From contig NZ_JANAVJ010000009.1 of the NCBI RefSeq assembly GCF_024213375.1, positions 1-64,000 on the forward strand: a stretch of 64,000 nt of DNA. The letters are read 5' to 3'. Below the pieces are notes generated by a model. It was not told where the DNA came from. It searched no databases and saw only the letters and a list, made by a program, of their open reading frames with translations. Positions 53,743 through 63,301 of the stretch are shown one piece after another. The stretch is from Paenibacillus sp. MZ04-78.2 (GTDB lineage: Bacteria; Bacillota; Bacilli; Paenibacillales; NBRC-103111). Position 1 is the stretch's first letter. Each line of letters opens with the position of its first letter. The position numbers and the translations under genes were made by a program.

Positions 53743-54546
53743 TCACCTCACGCTGTTGCGGTTTCGCATCAAATCGTTATGGGGCCCTCGTTCGCCCGTC
53801 GTCGTGAGCAGCCAGTGAACCGCCTCCAGATGGTCCCCTACGATCAATTGACCGACCGTATCGGTGCCAAGCGACGTCCATTGCCGCTTGCGCAGCGGAT
53901 TCAAGCGGCCGACCGGCACCAGATGAGCCGGCCTTACGACAAGCCCCTTTTGCACGGCTATCGCGTGCGCCTTGGGAGGCACCGCCAGCGCTCCCGCTCC
54001 GATCGCTTCAAGCGCCTTGCGGCTGATCGCATGAGGAACCGTCGTCATCGAGGTTCCCTTCAGATCGGGCCTGCCGAGCGCCGCATTCAGCGCGTGCTTC
54101 GCCAGCACGACCGGATGGGGCCTTCGTTTATGGATCGGTCCCAGATAGCGGTTCAAAGCCACATCCACCCCGCTGTGCACCGCATGAACGAACGGTCTCA
54201 GATCGCGCGCGGGAATGACCATATCGGCGTCGACGAACAGCAGGATTTCCCCGTTCGCGCGGCTGGCTCCGATGCTGCGTCCGACGTCGTGGCCGAGCGG
54301 CTCCGGGAAGCTGATGACCCTCGCGCCCATCGATTCGGCGATTTGCTCCGAGCCGTCGGTCGAGCCGTTGGCCACGACGATGATTTCCAGCTTCTCCGCC
54401 CCAATCTTCGCCACTTCCCGGAGCACGGAAGGCAGCTTTTCTTTCTCGTTGATCACCGGGATAATAACCGAGACGTTCGCCGTCCGTACCGCAGCCGCCT
54501 CCAGTATGGTTCCTCCCCGCTTCCGAGACTTGCGACTATGTCTCAC
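53743..54546 (-). CDS. GT2 glycosyltransferase, SpsA/dolichyl-like
   Basis: 267 residues, GTG after GAGGGGGAAG. GT-A motifs VSVIIPVINEKEKLPSVLRE, EIIVVANGSTDGS and EILLFVDADMVI are followed by GRSIGA, GRPDLKGTSMTTVPH and VGDHLEAVHWLL. It is paralogous to the gene immediately downstream but lacks the long tagged N-terminus. They overlap by the ribosome site only. Cytosolic, donor unknown. Confidence 0.85.
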   Translation of the reverse strand: MRHSRKSRKRGGTILEAAAVRTANVSVIIPVINEKEKLPSVLREVAKIGAEKLEIIVVANGSTDGSEQIAESMGARVISFPEPLGHDVGRSIGASRANGEILLFVDADMVIPARDLRPFVHAVHSGVDVALNRYLGPIHKRRPHPVVLAKHALNAALGRPDLKGTSMTTVPHAISRKALEAIGAGALAVPPKAHAIAVQKGLVVRPAHLVPVGRLNPLRKRQWTSLGTDTVGQLIVGDHLEAVHWLLTTTGERGPHNDLMRNRNSVR

Positions 54547-54606
54547 CTGAGCTTCCCCCTCTCCATCAAACGACTCTGCGGCTTTGGAAAAAAACGCCGC
54601 TTCCCG

Positions 54607-55518
54607 TTACCGGACCGGCTGCATCCATTCGCGCAGTTCTTCGAGCATGCGGTCGTGGCCGGGCACGGCAAAGTCAAGCTCGGGGCGGGTCGATCGGAGC
54701 GTACGGTCCAGCGCGACGGCATCGTCGGGCCGGATGCGGACATCCTGCTTGTCGAATATCCGCCTCATTCGCTCCAGCAGCTCGTATTTGCTGATGGTCT
54801 CAGCCGCGGTCAAATGAACGATGCCGCTTAACCGGTCTCCCCGCTCCGCCGTATAATGAATAAATCTCGCCAGCTCCAGCGTTGTTACCCCGTTCCACGG
54901 CACGCGGACAAACCCGCGGATTTCCCCCCGCTGCCGCAGGAACCATGGAAGCAGCCCGCTGCCTTCCTCCCGCAGCTCCGGCCCGATCAGCGACGTGCGA
55001 ATCGTCAGATGCGGCGCACGAACGACTTCGCCGAGCGCTTTCGTTCTGGCATACGCCGTCGTCCCGTCGGGCACGTGACGTTCTTCGTAGCGGCCGCGGT
55101 CCCCCAGGAATACGCTGTCGGTGCTGATCTGAACGAGGCGGGCTTGAAGCCGGTCGGCCAACTCCGCAAGCTGGTGCGGGAACAGACCATTGATCCGGAC
55201 GGCCTCAAGCTCCCTTTGCCTGGCCGCATCGTACATAATACCGTGAGCGTTGACAATCAGCTCGGGACGAACGGCCTCCACCAGCTTGTCGACCATCACG
55301 CTATCCGACGCGTCGAGACGCAGAGCCGCTCCCGGGAGCGGGTATTCGCAGTCTGATTTTCCGTACTCCGTCGTATAAAACACTTCATACGAAGTGTGCG
55401 CGGCCAAATACCGCAGCAGCACGTGTCCTGCCATCCCATCGCCGCCGATCACGAGCACTCTCTTCGGCTCATGCCTCCCGTACGGCCGCCTTTCCTCATC
55501 GCAGTGACTCACCACCAA
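54607..55518 (-). CDS. RmlD-like sugar-nucleotide reductase
   Basis: 303 residues from TTG 55518 after GGGGAGG. SDR of the RmlD type: VLVIGGDGMAGHVLLRYLA, LIVNAHGIMYDA, RLVQISTDSVFLGD and Tyr-x3-Lys in AYARTKALGE. The usual Gly-rich loop reads GGDGMAG. RmlD reduces dTDP-4-keto-rhamnose. Because a more typical RmlD is present at 58831, this one may act on a different 4-keto sugar. It is part of the minus-strand glycosylation operon. Confidence 0.85.
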   Translation of the reverse strand: MVVSHCDEERRPYGRHEPKRVLVIGGDGMAGHVLLRYLAAHTSYEVFYTTEYGKSDCEYPLPGAALRLDASDSVMVDKLVEAVRPELIVNAHGIMYDAARQRELEAVRINGLFPHQLAELADRLQARLVQISTDSVFLGDRGRYEERHVPDGTTAYARTKALGEVVRAPHLTIRTSLIGPELREEGSGLLPWFLRQRGEIRGFVRVPWNGVTTLELARFIHYTAERGDRLSGIVHLTAAETISKYELLERMRRIFDKQDVRIRPDDAVALDRTLRSTRPELDFAVPGHDRMLEELREWMQPVR

Positions 55519-55715
55519 TTGACGCCTCCCCGATTGCAATCCAAGTCCTATACTATATTAGGAAATGAACCGGGCCGGCACGACACTTACCCATTCGGCC
55601 GCCTAAAGACCCGGTTCCATGCCTGTCCGCCTATCAAGAGGGCTTGTCCGGCTCGCGGGATCGAAGGGCCGGACATGCCTCCTCGAGAAATATCCGGCAT
55701 ATACCGACGCTCCGT

Positions 55716-55970
55716 TCAGCCTTCCGGCGCTCCGCCGTCTTGAAGCCCTTTGGCGAAGCCCGACGCAAAGCCTTCCTTGTATGCCTTGTTGAATGCTTTG
55801 TTGTAGACTCGCCGGAACATGCGCGGCCTTGGCCTTCCGGCCCGACGCCGTCGACCCTTCTTCGGCGCACGGCGTCGGGCCGTCCGTCGGTTGCGGATCG
55901 GCCGGAGGCTTCGCTTCCCCTTTCGGACCCGGCTCCTGCCCCCCCGCTTGCTCGCCATGCGTTTAGCCAT
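55716..55970 (-). CDS. Small Arg/Lys-rich protein with Gly/aromatic tag
   Basis: 84 residues, ATG after AAAGGAG. Residues 1-50 are almost entirely basic (RRRAPKKGRRRRAGRPRPR). The C-terminus repeats AF/Y-x2-G/A steps (AYKEGFASGFAKGLQDG). It resembles the N-terminal extensions of the flanking glycosyltransferases as a separate protein. It could bind DNA or a polyanionic spore layer, or act as an acceptor or scaffold. No known family is recognised. Confidence 0.65.
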   Translation of the reverse strand: MAKRMASKRGGRSRVRKGKRSLRPIRNRRTARRRAPKKGRRRRAGRPRPRMFRRVYNKAFNKAYKEGFASGFAKGLQDGGAPEG

Positions 55971-56077
55971 TCTCCGTCTCTCCTTTCCTCCGCATGCATC
56001 TATACACCTTATGCGGATGGACGCGGAAACGGACGAAGTCAGTCGCCTATTTCGCAGCAGCAGGCAAGCTTAACGCA

Positions 56078-57229
56078 TCAGCCGGGAGCGCCCTCGAACA
56101 AAATGCGCATCATTTGCGCGATCCTATGGGCATACGTATGCTCCTGCATGGTGCGCCGCAGCGCATTGAGCGCGATAAACCGCCGCTCTTCTTCATGATG
56201 CAAGTAATAATCGATTTTTTGCATCAACTCGTCGGGCGACGCATAGGTGACGATCTCCTGTCCCGGCGTATAAAAACGGGCCATATCGCTCCGGATATCG
56301 GTGAGCAGCAGCGTCCCGCAGCCCGCGATCTCGAACGTCCGCGGATTCGGCGATACGGCTCCGATGCGTTGGCTGTTGAAGTTATAGGTCGGGTCGTCCG
56401 TTGCCCGGTGCAGATTGATCACGATTTTCGTCCCGTTGTAATGCGCGGCCGTTTCCTCCGCTCCCATCCACTTGTTCAGGGCGATCTTTCGGCGCAGCAT
56501 CCGAAATTGGCGCAGCCTCTGCCACCAGATGCCCGCGATGTACGTATTTCTCGCCGCCAGAAAAGGCGTCATCTGATTGAAAAAGGCAACCCGATTCCAA
56601 AAAGCGGAGCCGATAAAGCTGATATCGTGCCGATATTTGGCCGGAATCCGCTTCGGCCGAAAGATCGACGAGTTCGTGCCTAAAGGCAAGTAGTGGACCT
56701 GCTTGCAGCCGAACCGGCGGTAAAACTCCACACAGGCAAGCTCAAGCGTAAATACGACGTCGTAATGCGTGACGAGGGGCAGCGTCAGGTCGGTGTAATA
56801 CGGATCGTCCGTAAGCCAGATCGCCGTACGGATTCCTTCCGCCCGCAGCTCGTCGATCCGCTCGCCGGATATCCGCAATCCTTCCAGCACGAGTACGATG
56901 TCGGGCCGCGTCTTCACGGCCGCGGACTTCAAATCCTGGGTCGGCTTCCGAACAATCAGCTCGCGCACCAGCGGCCGCAGCGCCCCGATAATGGAGGCGT
57001 CGAGCGGCGAATACGGGGGGCCTTTGCCTGAGGTCACGTACATGACCCGGACGTCCCACCGGCCGACCGGATCGTTCGGCAGCAGCCGCATGACAGCATC
57101 GCACCGGCCGAAATGATAGCCGCCGCTCAAGCCGAGCCGCAACCCGCGTTCCCAACCGCTTTGCCAAGCGGCGCGGCGGCGGGCTCGCGACACTCGCTTT
57201 ACGTTGGAGCGTGCTGTTTTTCCGGACAT
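56078..57229 (-). CDS. CgeB-like spore maturation glycosyltransferase, copy 1
   Basis: 383 residues, ATG after GGGAGGCAGGAG. A basic N-terminus with the tag AAWQSGWERGLRLGLSGGYH, then the CgeB/DUF3880-type body: DIVLVLEGLRI, TAIWLTDDPYYTD, VHYLPLGTNSSIF, ISFIGSAFWNRVAFF, then the glycosyltransferase-like end PNPRTFEIAGCGTLLLTD. CgeB proteins help build the spore's outermost glycosylated layer in Bacillus. It is 45 bases from a paralogue. Confidence 0.85.
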   Translation of the reverse strand: MSGKTARSNVKRVSRARRRAAWQSGWERGLRLGLSGGYHFGRCDAVMRLLPNDPVGRWDVRVMYVTSGKGPPYSPLDASIIGALRPLVRELIVRKPTQDLKSAAVKTRPDIVLVLEGLRISGERIDELRAEGIRTAIWLTDDPYYTDLTLPLVTHYDVVFTLELACVEFYRRFGCKQVHYLPLGTNSSIFRPKRIPAKYRHDISFIGSAFWNRVAFFNQMTPFLAARNTYIAGIWWQRLRQFRMLRRKIALNKWMGAEETAAHYNGTKIVINLHRATDDPTYNFNSQRIGAVSPNPRTFEIAGCGTLLLTDIRSDMARFYTPGQEIVTYASPDELMQKIDYYLHHEEERRFIALNALRRTMQEHTYAHRIAQMMRILFEGAPG

Positions 57230-57274
57230 GCTCCTGCCTCCCTTCTTTGGGTTAGTTGCTTGACGCTTGCCCCG

Positions 57275-58390
57275 TCAGTAGCCGAGTAAGCCTAGCAATT
57301 GGCCGATCCGCGTGACGAACGAATGCTCCTGCATGGTCCGCCGCAAGCCGTTCAGAGCGATCTTCTGCCGCTCGGCGTCGTGCTTTAAATAATAGTCCAG
57401 CTTATCGATCAGTTCGCCGGCCGACCGGTAAATATCGAGCTCTACACCCGGCGTATAATAACGGGTCAGATCGTCGCGGACGTCGGTGAGCTGCATCGTT
57501 CCGCACGCGGCGATTTCATAGGTGCGCGGGTTGATCGATTGGCCGGGAAGACCCCGGAGGTTGCGGTGATCTCTTCCGTGACGGTGGCAGCCCCGGTGCA
57601 GGTTAATGACGATTTTGGCCCCGTTGTAATAGCGAACCGTTTCTTCGATCGGAATCCAGCCGTCGCGTACGCTCCGCTTCAGCAGCCGGTACAACCGCAT
57701 TCGTTCCCACAACCCGCCGCCGACGATCACTTTTTTGCCCGACAAATACCCGGCAATTTGATCGAAGAACCGGACGCGGTTCCAGAACGCCATCCCGATG
57801 AAGCAAATGTCGGCATGGTAGCCGGAACCGACGGGAACGGGCCGGAACACGTCAGTATCGACGGCCAGCGGCACGTACAGAACTTGAGAACAGCCGAGCG
57901 ACAAATAGAACGGCACACAGCTCTGCTCGTGCGTCGCCACGGCGTCGTAATGCGGAGCGATCGCTGCGGTATCGTCCGTAAAATACGGATCGTCGGCGAA
58001 CCAGATCACCGTACGAATGCCGAGCTCCCGAATCCGGCCCACCTGCCGCAGATGGTCGGCGGGAAAGACGTGAAGCCCGTTCAGCACCAGCAGCAGATCG
58101 GGCCGGTGCTGCTCCGCCAGCGCGAGCATGGCGTCCGACGTTCCGACGACGGTTTCCCGGACCGTCCGCCGCAAAGCGGCAATGACGCCGTTATCGATGG
58201 CCGGAAAACCTTGCGGGATATACAGCACTTTCAGGTCATACCAAGCTGGCGCAACCGGCGGGGTTTGCTTCCGGAAAGCCTCGCACCGTCCGTACCGATA
58301 CCCTTGTTCGTAGCCGAGAAGCCCTCCCGCACGGCTTCCCTGCTGCCGCACGGCCGCTTTCCGGCTTGCGAGTTGTTGAACCCGGCTCAT
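57275..58390 (-). CDS. CgeB-like spore maturation glycosyltransferase, copy 2
   Basis: 371 residues from ATG 58390 after GGGGGTG. Tagged N-terminus (GGLLGYEQGYRYGRCEAF) and a body parallel to copy 1: LLLVLNGLHVF, TVIWFADDPYFTDD, VLYVPLAVDTDVF, ICFIGMAFWNRVRFFD and INPRTYEIAACGTMQLTD. The two genes arose by duplication and diverged mostly in the acceptor-side loops, suggesting different sugar linkages. Confidence 0.85.
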   Translation of the reverse strand: MSRVQQLASRKAAVRQQGSRAGGLLGYEQGYRYGRCEAFRKQTPPVAPAWYDLKVLYIPQGFPAIDNGVIAALRRTVRETVVGTSDAMLALAEQHRPDLLLVLNGLHVFPADHLRQVGRIRELGIRTVIWFADDPYFTDDTAAIAPHYDAVATHEQSCVPFYLSLGCSQVLYVPLAVDTDVFRPVPVGSGYHADICFIGMAFWNRVRFFDQIAGYLSGKKVIVGGGLWERMRLYRLLKRSVRDGWIPIEETVRYYNGAKIVINLHRGCHRHGRDHRNLRGLPGQSINPRTYEIAACGTMQLTDVRDDLTRYYTPGVELDIYRSAGELIDKLDYYLKHDAERQKIALNGLRRTMQEHSFVTRIGQLLGLLGY

Positions 58391-58409
58391 GGCGGTCACC
58401 CCCTATCGA

Positions 58410-58874
58410 TTACCGGAACCGGGTCGTCCAGTCGAAGTCGATTGCAGGATCGTCATACGCAATGCGGTATTCGTCAGGCTGCCCCGGATCGTAAGCCAGA
58501 TTGGTAAAATAAACGATCGTCGCCGGCTTGACGCCGAGCACCCGGTATCCGTGAGCAACGCCTCGCGGAATAAACAGCAGATACGGGTGGTCTTCGCCCA
58601 TATAATGCACGGACGTTTGCCCATGCGTCGGGGAGTCGGCCCTCATGTCATGCAGCACGACCTGCGCGTGCCCGCTCGGAAAGAACCAAATGTCGTCCTG
58701 CCGCTTATGATAATGAAACGCCTTGATGACGCCGGGAAACGACATCGACAGCGACGCTTGACCGAACCGTCCGAACAAAGCGTCGTCCTCCCGCAAAATT
58801 TCCATAAAAAAGCCGCGGTCGTCGCTGTGCCTAACCAGCGGCTTCGATTGGACTCCTTCGATCGCCGTTTTCAT
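58410..58874 (-). CDS. spsL: RmlC/SpsL-like sugar epimerase
   Basis: 154 residues from ATG 58874. Cupin fold of dTDP-4-keto-6-deoxyhexose 3,5-epimerases: LVRHSDDRGFFMEILRED, IKAFHYHKRQDDIWFFPSG and FIPRGVAHGYRVLG. It is shorter than RmlC (about 180) and close in layout to SpsL of the Bacillus spore polysaccharide operon. The start lies inside the end of the upstream RmlD gene (44-base overlap). It would epimerise a 4-keto sugar before reduction. Confidence 0.85.
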   Translation of the reverse strand: MKTAIEGVQSKPLVRHSDDRGFFMEILREDDALFGRFGQASLSMSFPGVIKAFHYHKRQDDIWFFPSGHAQVVLHDMRADSPTHGQTSVHYMGEDHPYLLFIPRGVAHGYRVLGVKPATIVYFTNLAYDPGQPDEYRIAYDDPAIDFDWTTRFR

Positions 58875-59724
58875 CACTCTTCCCCCAATCGTTGCGCAAA
58901 AATGCCTCCAGCGCCGTTTTCCAATCTCTCATTCTCGGCAATCCGGCGAGCCGCAGCCCCCGGTCCGCGAAAGCCGAATGCGCCGGCCGGGGCGCAGGCA
59001 GCGCGTAATCGTCCGAGCGGGCGGGCCGAACCGTAATACCGGTGTGCCCGGCCAGCTCCAGAATCGTCTTGGCCAGCGCCCATCGGGAGCAGTACCCCCG
59101 GTTCGCCACATGATAGATGCCGTAACGGTCCGTTTCCAGCAGTCCGCCGATGCATTCGGCCAAATCGTACGTGTAAGTCGGCGAACCGAACTGATCGTCG
59201 ACGACGGTCAGCTCCTGCTGCCGTTCCGCAAGCGCCAGCACCTTCGTCACAAAGTTATTTCCATCCTTGCCGTACAGCCATGACGTCCGCACGATAAAAT
59301 GCCGCGGACATACGGCCTGCACGAGCTGCTCGCCGAGCAGCTTGGATTTGCCGTATACGCTGAGCGGATTCGTACGGTCCTGTTCGTCGTACGGCTCCCC
59401 CTTCGTACCGTCGAACACGTAATCGGTGCTGACATACACCATCTTGGCGCCAACCGCTTCCGCGGAGATAGCGACGTGGCTGGCGCCGATCGCGTTAATC
59501 CGGTACGTCTCTTCCGGCTCCGCCTCGGCTTGATCCACCTTCGTATAGGCTGCCGCATGCACAATCGCCTCGGGCTTTGCTTCCGCAATGAGCCGCCGTA
59601 CCGCCTTTTCGTCGGCGATGTCCAACTGCTGCCGGGTGAAGGCCGCGCAGTCGTGCCGCCGCCCGAGCACCCGGACGAGATCCCGGCCCAGCTGCCCCCC
59701 GGCGCCGGTAATGAGCATTTTCAT
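58831..59724 (-). CDS. rfbD: dTDP-4-dehydrorhamnose reductase (RmlD/SpsK)
   Basis: 297 residues, ATG after GGGGGTGG, overlapping the stop of the rmlA fragment by ATGA. Family motifs: MLITGAGGQLGRDLVRVLG, AIVHAAAYTKVDQAE, KMVYVSTDYVFDGTKGEPYD, SVYGKSKLLGE (Tyr-x3-Lys). The last step in dTDP-rhamnose synthesis. Only a fragment of the first-step gene remains and no rmlB is seen here, so these may come from elsewhere in the genome. Confidence 0.92.
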   Translation of the reverse strand: MKMLITGAGGQLGRDLVRVLGRRHDCAAFTRQQLDIADEKAVRRLIAEAKPEAIVHAAAYTKVDQAEAEPEETYRINAIGASHVAISAEAVGAKMVYVSTDYVFDGTKGEPYDEQDRTNPLSVYGKSKLLGEQLVQAVCPRHFIVRTSWLYGKDGNNFVTKVLALAERQQELTVVDDQFGSPTYTYDLAECIGGLLETDRYGIYHVANRGYCSRWALAKTILELAGHTGITVRPARSDDYALPAPRPAHSAFADRGLRLAGLPRMRDWKTALEAFLRNDWGKSDENGDRRSPIEAAG

Positions 59725-59792
59725 ACGCCACCCCCTCTCGTCATCGAACGCAGCCGGGTACCAATGCCGCCTGCGAGAATTATGCCTTTCAT
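59721..59792 (-). pseudogene. rfbA: rmlA 5' fragment (23 codons)
   Basis: ATG after AAAGGAGAAG, then MKGIILAGGIGTRLR, the start of glucose-1-phosphate thymidylyltransferase with its nucleotide-binding loop. It ends after 23 codons at a TGA overlapping the RmlD start. The rest of the gene (about 220 to 270 codons) is deleted cleanly, leaving translation coupling to RmlD intact. It now works at most as a leader peptide. Confidence 0.8.
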
Positions 59793-59945
59793 CGCGCTTC
59801 TCCTTTCTCTCGTATGAGATGAGTGTGTACGGCTGGTACGGATGATTGCCATGCTCCTATGATATGCACCCCTCGGGCAGGACTGGTGGACGAATACCAT
59901 ACGGGCCGAAAAATTGGCTCTTGTACCGAATAATAGGGGAACGGC

Positions 59946-59976
59946 AAAAAGCCTGCCTCCGTTAATAGAGACAGGC
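59946..59976 (-). terminator. Terminator after LRR-MORN gene
   Basis: GCCTGTCTC pairs with GAGGCAGGC on the minus strand, followed by TTTTTG. Confidence 0.8.
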
Positions 59977-59999
59977 CCGCTGTATAACAATAACCCGCT

Positions 60000-62900
60000 T
60001 TATTCGTCATACCAGTTCTTGCGGTATCCTTCCTTGAACTCGCCCTCGTACTCCGGCTTGCCATCCGCATTGAACAGCTTGCCTCGTCCGTGCGCCTTCC
60101 CTTCCGCAAGCTCGCCTTCGTACATCGCGCCATCGGCATAGTACAATTTGCCGGTACCGTTGCGCGCCGTGTTGATGCCGGACAGAGGCTTCCCTTTGGC
60201 ATCCGCGAAGCTGCCGCCCTCGCCGAATTCGGCGTATTCGAAGGCCCCCATGTAGACGGTGCCGTCGGCATAGTACAGCTTGCCTTGGCCTTGGAATTCG
60301 CCATCCTCGAATTTCCCTTCGTAGAGCAGGCGGCCTTCTTTCGTATAGACCTTCCCGCTGCCCGACCATGTGCCGTAATCGAATGCTCCTTCGTACTGCA
60401 GCTTGCCGTTTTCGTAGAACGATTTGCCCTGCCCTTTGGCATAGCCGTCCACATACGCGCCTTCGTGCCATACATGCCCGTCCAGACCGAAGCTTTGACC
60501 GATGCCGCTTCGTTCGCCGGCCCGGTATTCGCCCCGGTAGTTCAGCGTACCGTCCTCGTTGTACGTTTCGCCCCGGCCCTGCCGGACGCCGCCTTGAAAT
60601 TCGCCTTTGTATACCGTGCCGTCAGCGAAGCGGTATACGCCCGTGCCTTGATCCGCTCCGTTCGCGACCGGCTTCCCGAACGAATCGGCGAAGGAGCCGC
60701 GTTCGCCGTATTCTCCTTCTTTGAATTCTCCGGTGTACGTATCTCCGTTATAGTACGTTAGCTTGCCCTGGCCGTGATAGAGCCGATCGCGAAACCCGCC
60801 TTCGTAGACCGCTTTGTCCTTCCGGTACTCCGTGCCTTGACCGTTGATCGTTCCATCCTCGAATTCGCCGGAGTAGATCAGGCGGCCCTGCCAATCGTAT
60901 TCCTTGCCCTGACCGCTATATTCTCCGGCCATGTAGCCGCCCTCGTAGCGCAGCTTGCCTTCCATATTATATTCCTTACCTTGTCCGCTGCGCTCCCCGT
61001 CCGCATAACGTCCTTCGAACTCCAGCTTGCCTTCCTCACTGTATACCTTCATCTCGCCGTTCATCATGCCGCCGAGGAACGATCCTTCGACCCGTCCGGC
61101 CGTCAGAAAATGATACACCCCTTGTCCGCTCAGCTCTCCGGACGCCGTCTCCCCTTCGTACCAATCGCCGTTGGTGTAGAACCGAAGGCCCTTGCCGTCC
61201 TTTACCGGGTCAATCGTCTTTCCTTGCGCATTGAGGAACGTCCCCTTGCCGAACTCTCCGTCCGCGAACGTCCCTTTATAAACCGCTCCGCTCGAAAAAT
61301 ACATCGTCCCTTCATGAAAACGGTTGTCCTTAAACGTTCCTTCGAACAGCAGCTTGTCCAAAACGAAATATTTGCCCTCGACCATCGTCTGGTTGTCGAC
61401 TTTGCCTTCGAACCGTTCGCCGTTTGCAAAATAGACGGTGCCATGGCCTTTTTTAACATTGCGCTCGAATTCGCCGGTGTATTTTTCCCCCGTCGCAAAA
61501 TAAACGGTGCCTTTGCCATGGAGGACGTTATCCTTGATGTCGCCTTCATAGAACAGACGGCCCGCCACGAACAGCTTGCCGTGGCCGTTCAGCTTGCCTT
61601 GGATAAAGTGGCCTTCCAAGCGGTTACCGTTTGGCTCGTACTTCTTGCCCTGACCGTTCGGCAGATCGTCCCGGAACTCCCCTTCCATAAGTAAACGGCC
61701 CGCCTGATCGTATTGCTTGCCTTGGCCGTGCTTGCGGCCGTCCTTCCATTCGCCTTCATATTCGATTTCGCCGCTGCTTGCGTATCGAATTCCTTTTCCG
61801 TTATACTTGCCGTCCTTCAGCTCGCCGCTGTAGATCAGCCGCCCCTTCTCGTTGTACCGCTTGCCGACGCCGTCCGTGACGTTGCTCACGATATAAACGG
61901 TTTGCCTGTCCTGATTCCAGACGACCAGCTTGTTTGCGGCCTCGCCTACCAGACGCAGCGGCACCAGCGTCGTCCCGTTGCGAAGCTCCGGCGCAGCCGG
62001 CAGCTTGACGGTCTGCCCGTTCACAAACGCTTCTTCCTGCCCGATCGTCAGCACAAGCTCCAGCCCCGGCTTCGTCCCGGTTACCCGGCGCAGCTCTTCG
62101 TTCCACGCCACCTGCAGCCCAAGCTTCCCGAATACGCCGCGAAACGGCACAAGCACGGAGCCGTTCCGGTTGAGTGGCGGCTCCTCGAAGGCGACCCGCT
62201 CGTCGTCGACAAACACGTTGATGCTGCGCTCATAGCTTGGGAACAAAGACGAGTCAAACTCGACATGAACTCCTCGATCCTGCAGCGCCCGCACCGTTTC
62301 CACAGAGGCCGCCTCCAGCGGGTTGCCGCTGAGCCGCACCTCGCTCAGCTTGCTCAAGTCCGCCAGCGCGCGGATGTCTGTGATCTTGTTATCTCGCAGG
62401 TCAAGCGTCCGCAGCTCTTTCAGAGCGGCAATCCCCGAGAGGTCGGCAAGCTGCGTATTCCGAAGCTTCAATTGCTGCATTCCCGCAAGCTCGGCAATCT
62501 CTCCCAGCTTGCCGAGCGGATTGCCGGACAAATCCAGATAGAGCAATCCCGCCAGCGAGCCGATGCCGTCCACGGCTCCGATACCCGCGCTGCTTGCCGC
62601 CAGGCTTTCCAGCTGCGTCAGCTTCCAAAGCGGCTCCGGGTCCTGCAGCGGATTGCCGCTCAGGAACAAGTGCCGCAGCTTCGGCAAATCAAGCGGACGC
62701 ACATCGGCGATCCGGTTATCCGACAGGTCCAAATAAGTAAGCTGCTTCAGCCCGCTAATCGGATAGACGTCACTGATCTGGTTGCCGCTCACATCGAGCC
62801 ACGTCATCCGGTCGGCGTACTGCATTGCCGTCCGAAGCCATGAGACGGGAAAGGCTTTGCAGGTCCTCCGGCGTCAGGTCGCCGTCTGGCTTTTTCAACT

Positions 62901-63051
62901 GGCCGCGGATCACCTTTTCCAGATTGGCGTCGGGCACCAGGGCGGCCGCCGCGCTCCATACGCGCTCCGTCGGAAGCGGCATGACGAGCGGCGCCGCCAT
63001 GACCCATGCGGATAGAAGCGTGATGGTATACATACGATTTTTGCTAAACAT
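60000..63051 (-). pseudogene. Exported LRR - CuAO-N - MORN repeat protein, frameshifted
   Basis: Two frames join near 62820-62840. The first (63051 downwards) has a signal peptide (ITLLSAWVMAAPLVMPLP) and an internalin-like cap (LVPDANLEKVIRGQLKK, LTPEDLQSLSRL). The second (from about 62825) has eight or so leucine-rich repeats (LTYLDLSDNRIADVRPL), a copper-amine-oxidase N domain (residues about 195-320, NGSVLVPFRGVFGKLG and GTTLVPLRLVGEA), then about 26 MORN repeats (GQGKEYNMEGKLRYEGGYMA type) to the end. The full protein would be about 1010 residues, outside the membrane. If the single-base shift is real the export signal is lost, but it could be an assembly error. Confidence 0.75.
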
Positions 63052-63301
63052 GCGAGTCGATTCCCCTATTCGTTAAAATATGTGCAGACGATGGATGGAT
63101 TAGTGCTTTCGACATAATTCTACAGAACCAAGGAAATTCCTGCCTACGCAAAACGCGATATCATGTCGACGCGTGAAAAGTATTTTTTAGTTCTAAACAA
63201 AAAAATCACAATCGAAAAGAAATAACAGCCTGTGATTCATGTTACAATAGAAGCTGCTGAATAATTCAGAGTTAAAATACTTGCTAGAGAGGAGTAACAA
63301 C

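Noticed and set aside
53737-54831. 364-codon plus-strand frame over the GT2 genes
   Set aside because: Antisense of two clear glycosyltransferase genes and rich in Arg, His and Gln.
55819-56073. Plus-strand Arg-rich small frame
   Set aside because: Antisense to the small basic protein gene, which has the ribosome site and neighbours on its strand.
60774-62843. Plus-strand frames of 300 codons or more over the MORN and LRR region
   Set aside because: Complement of a repeated GC-rich gene. No ribosome site or known domain.
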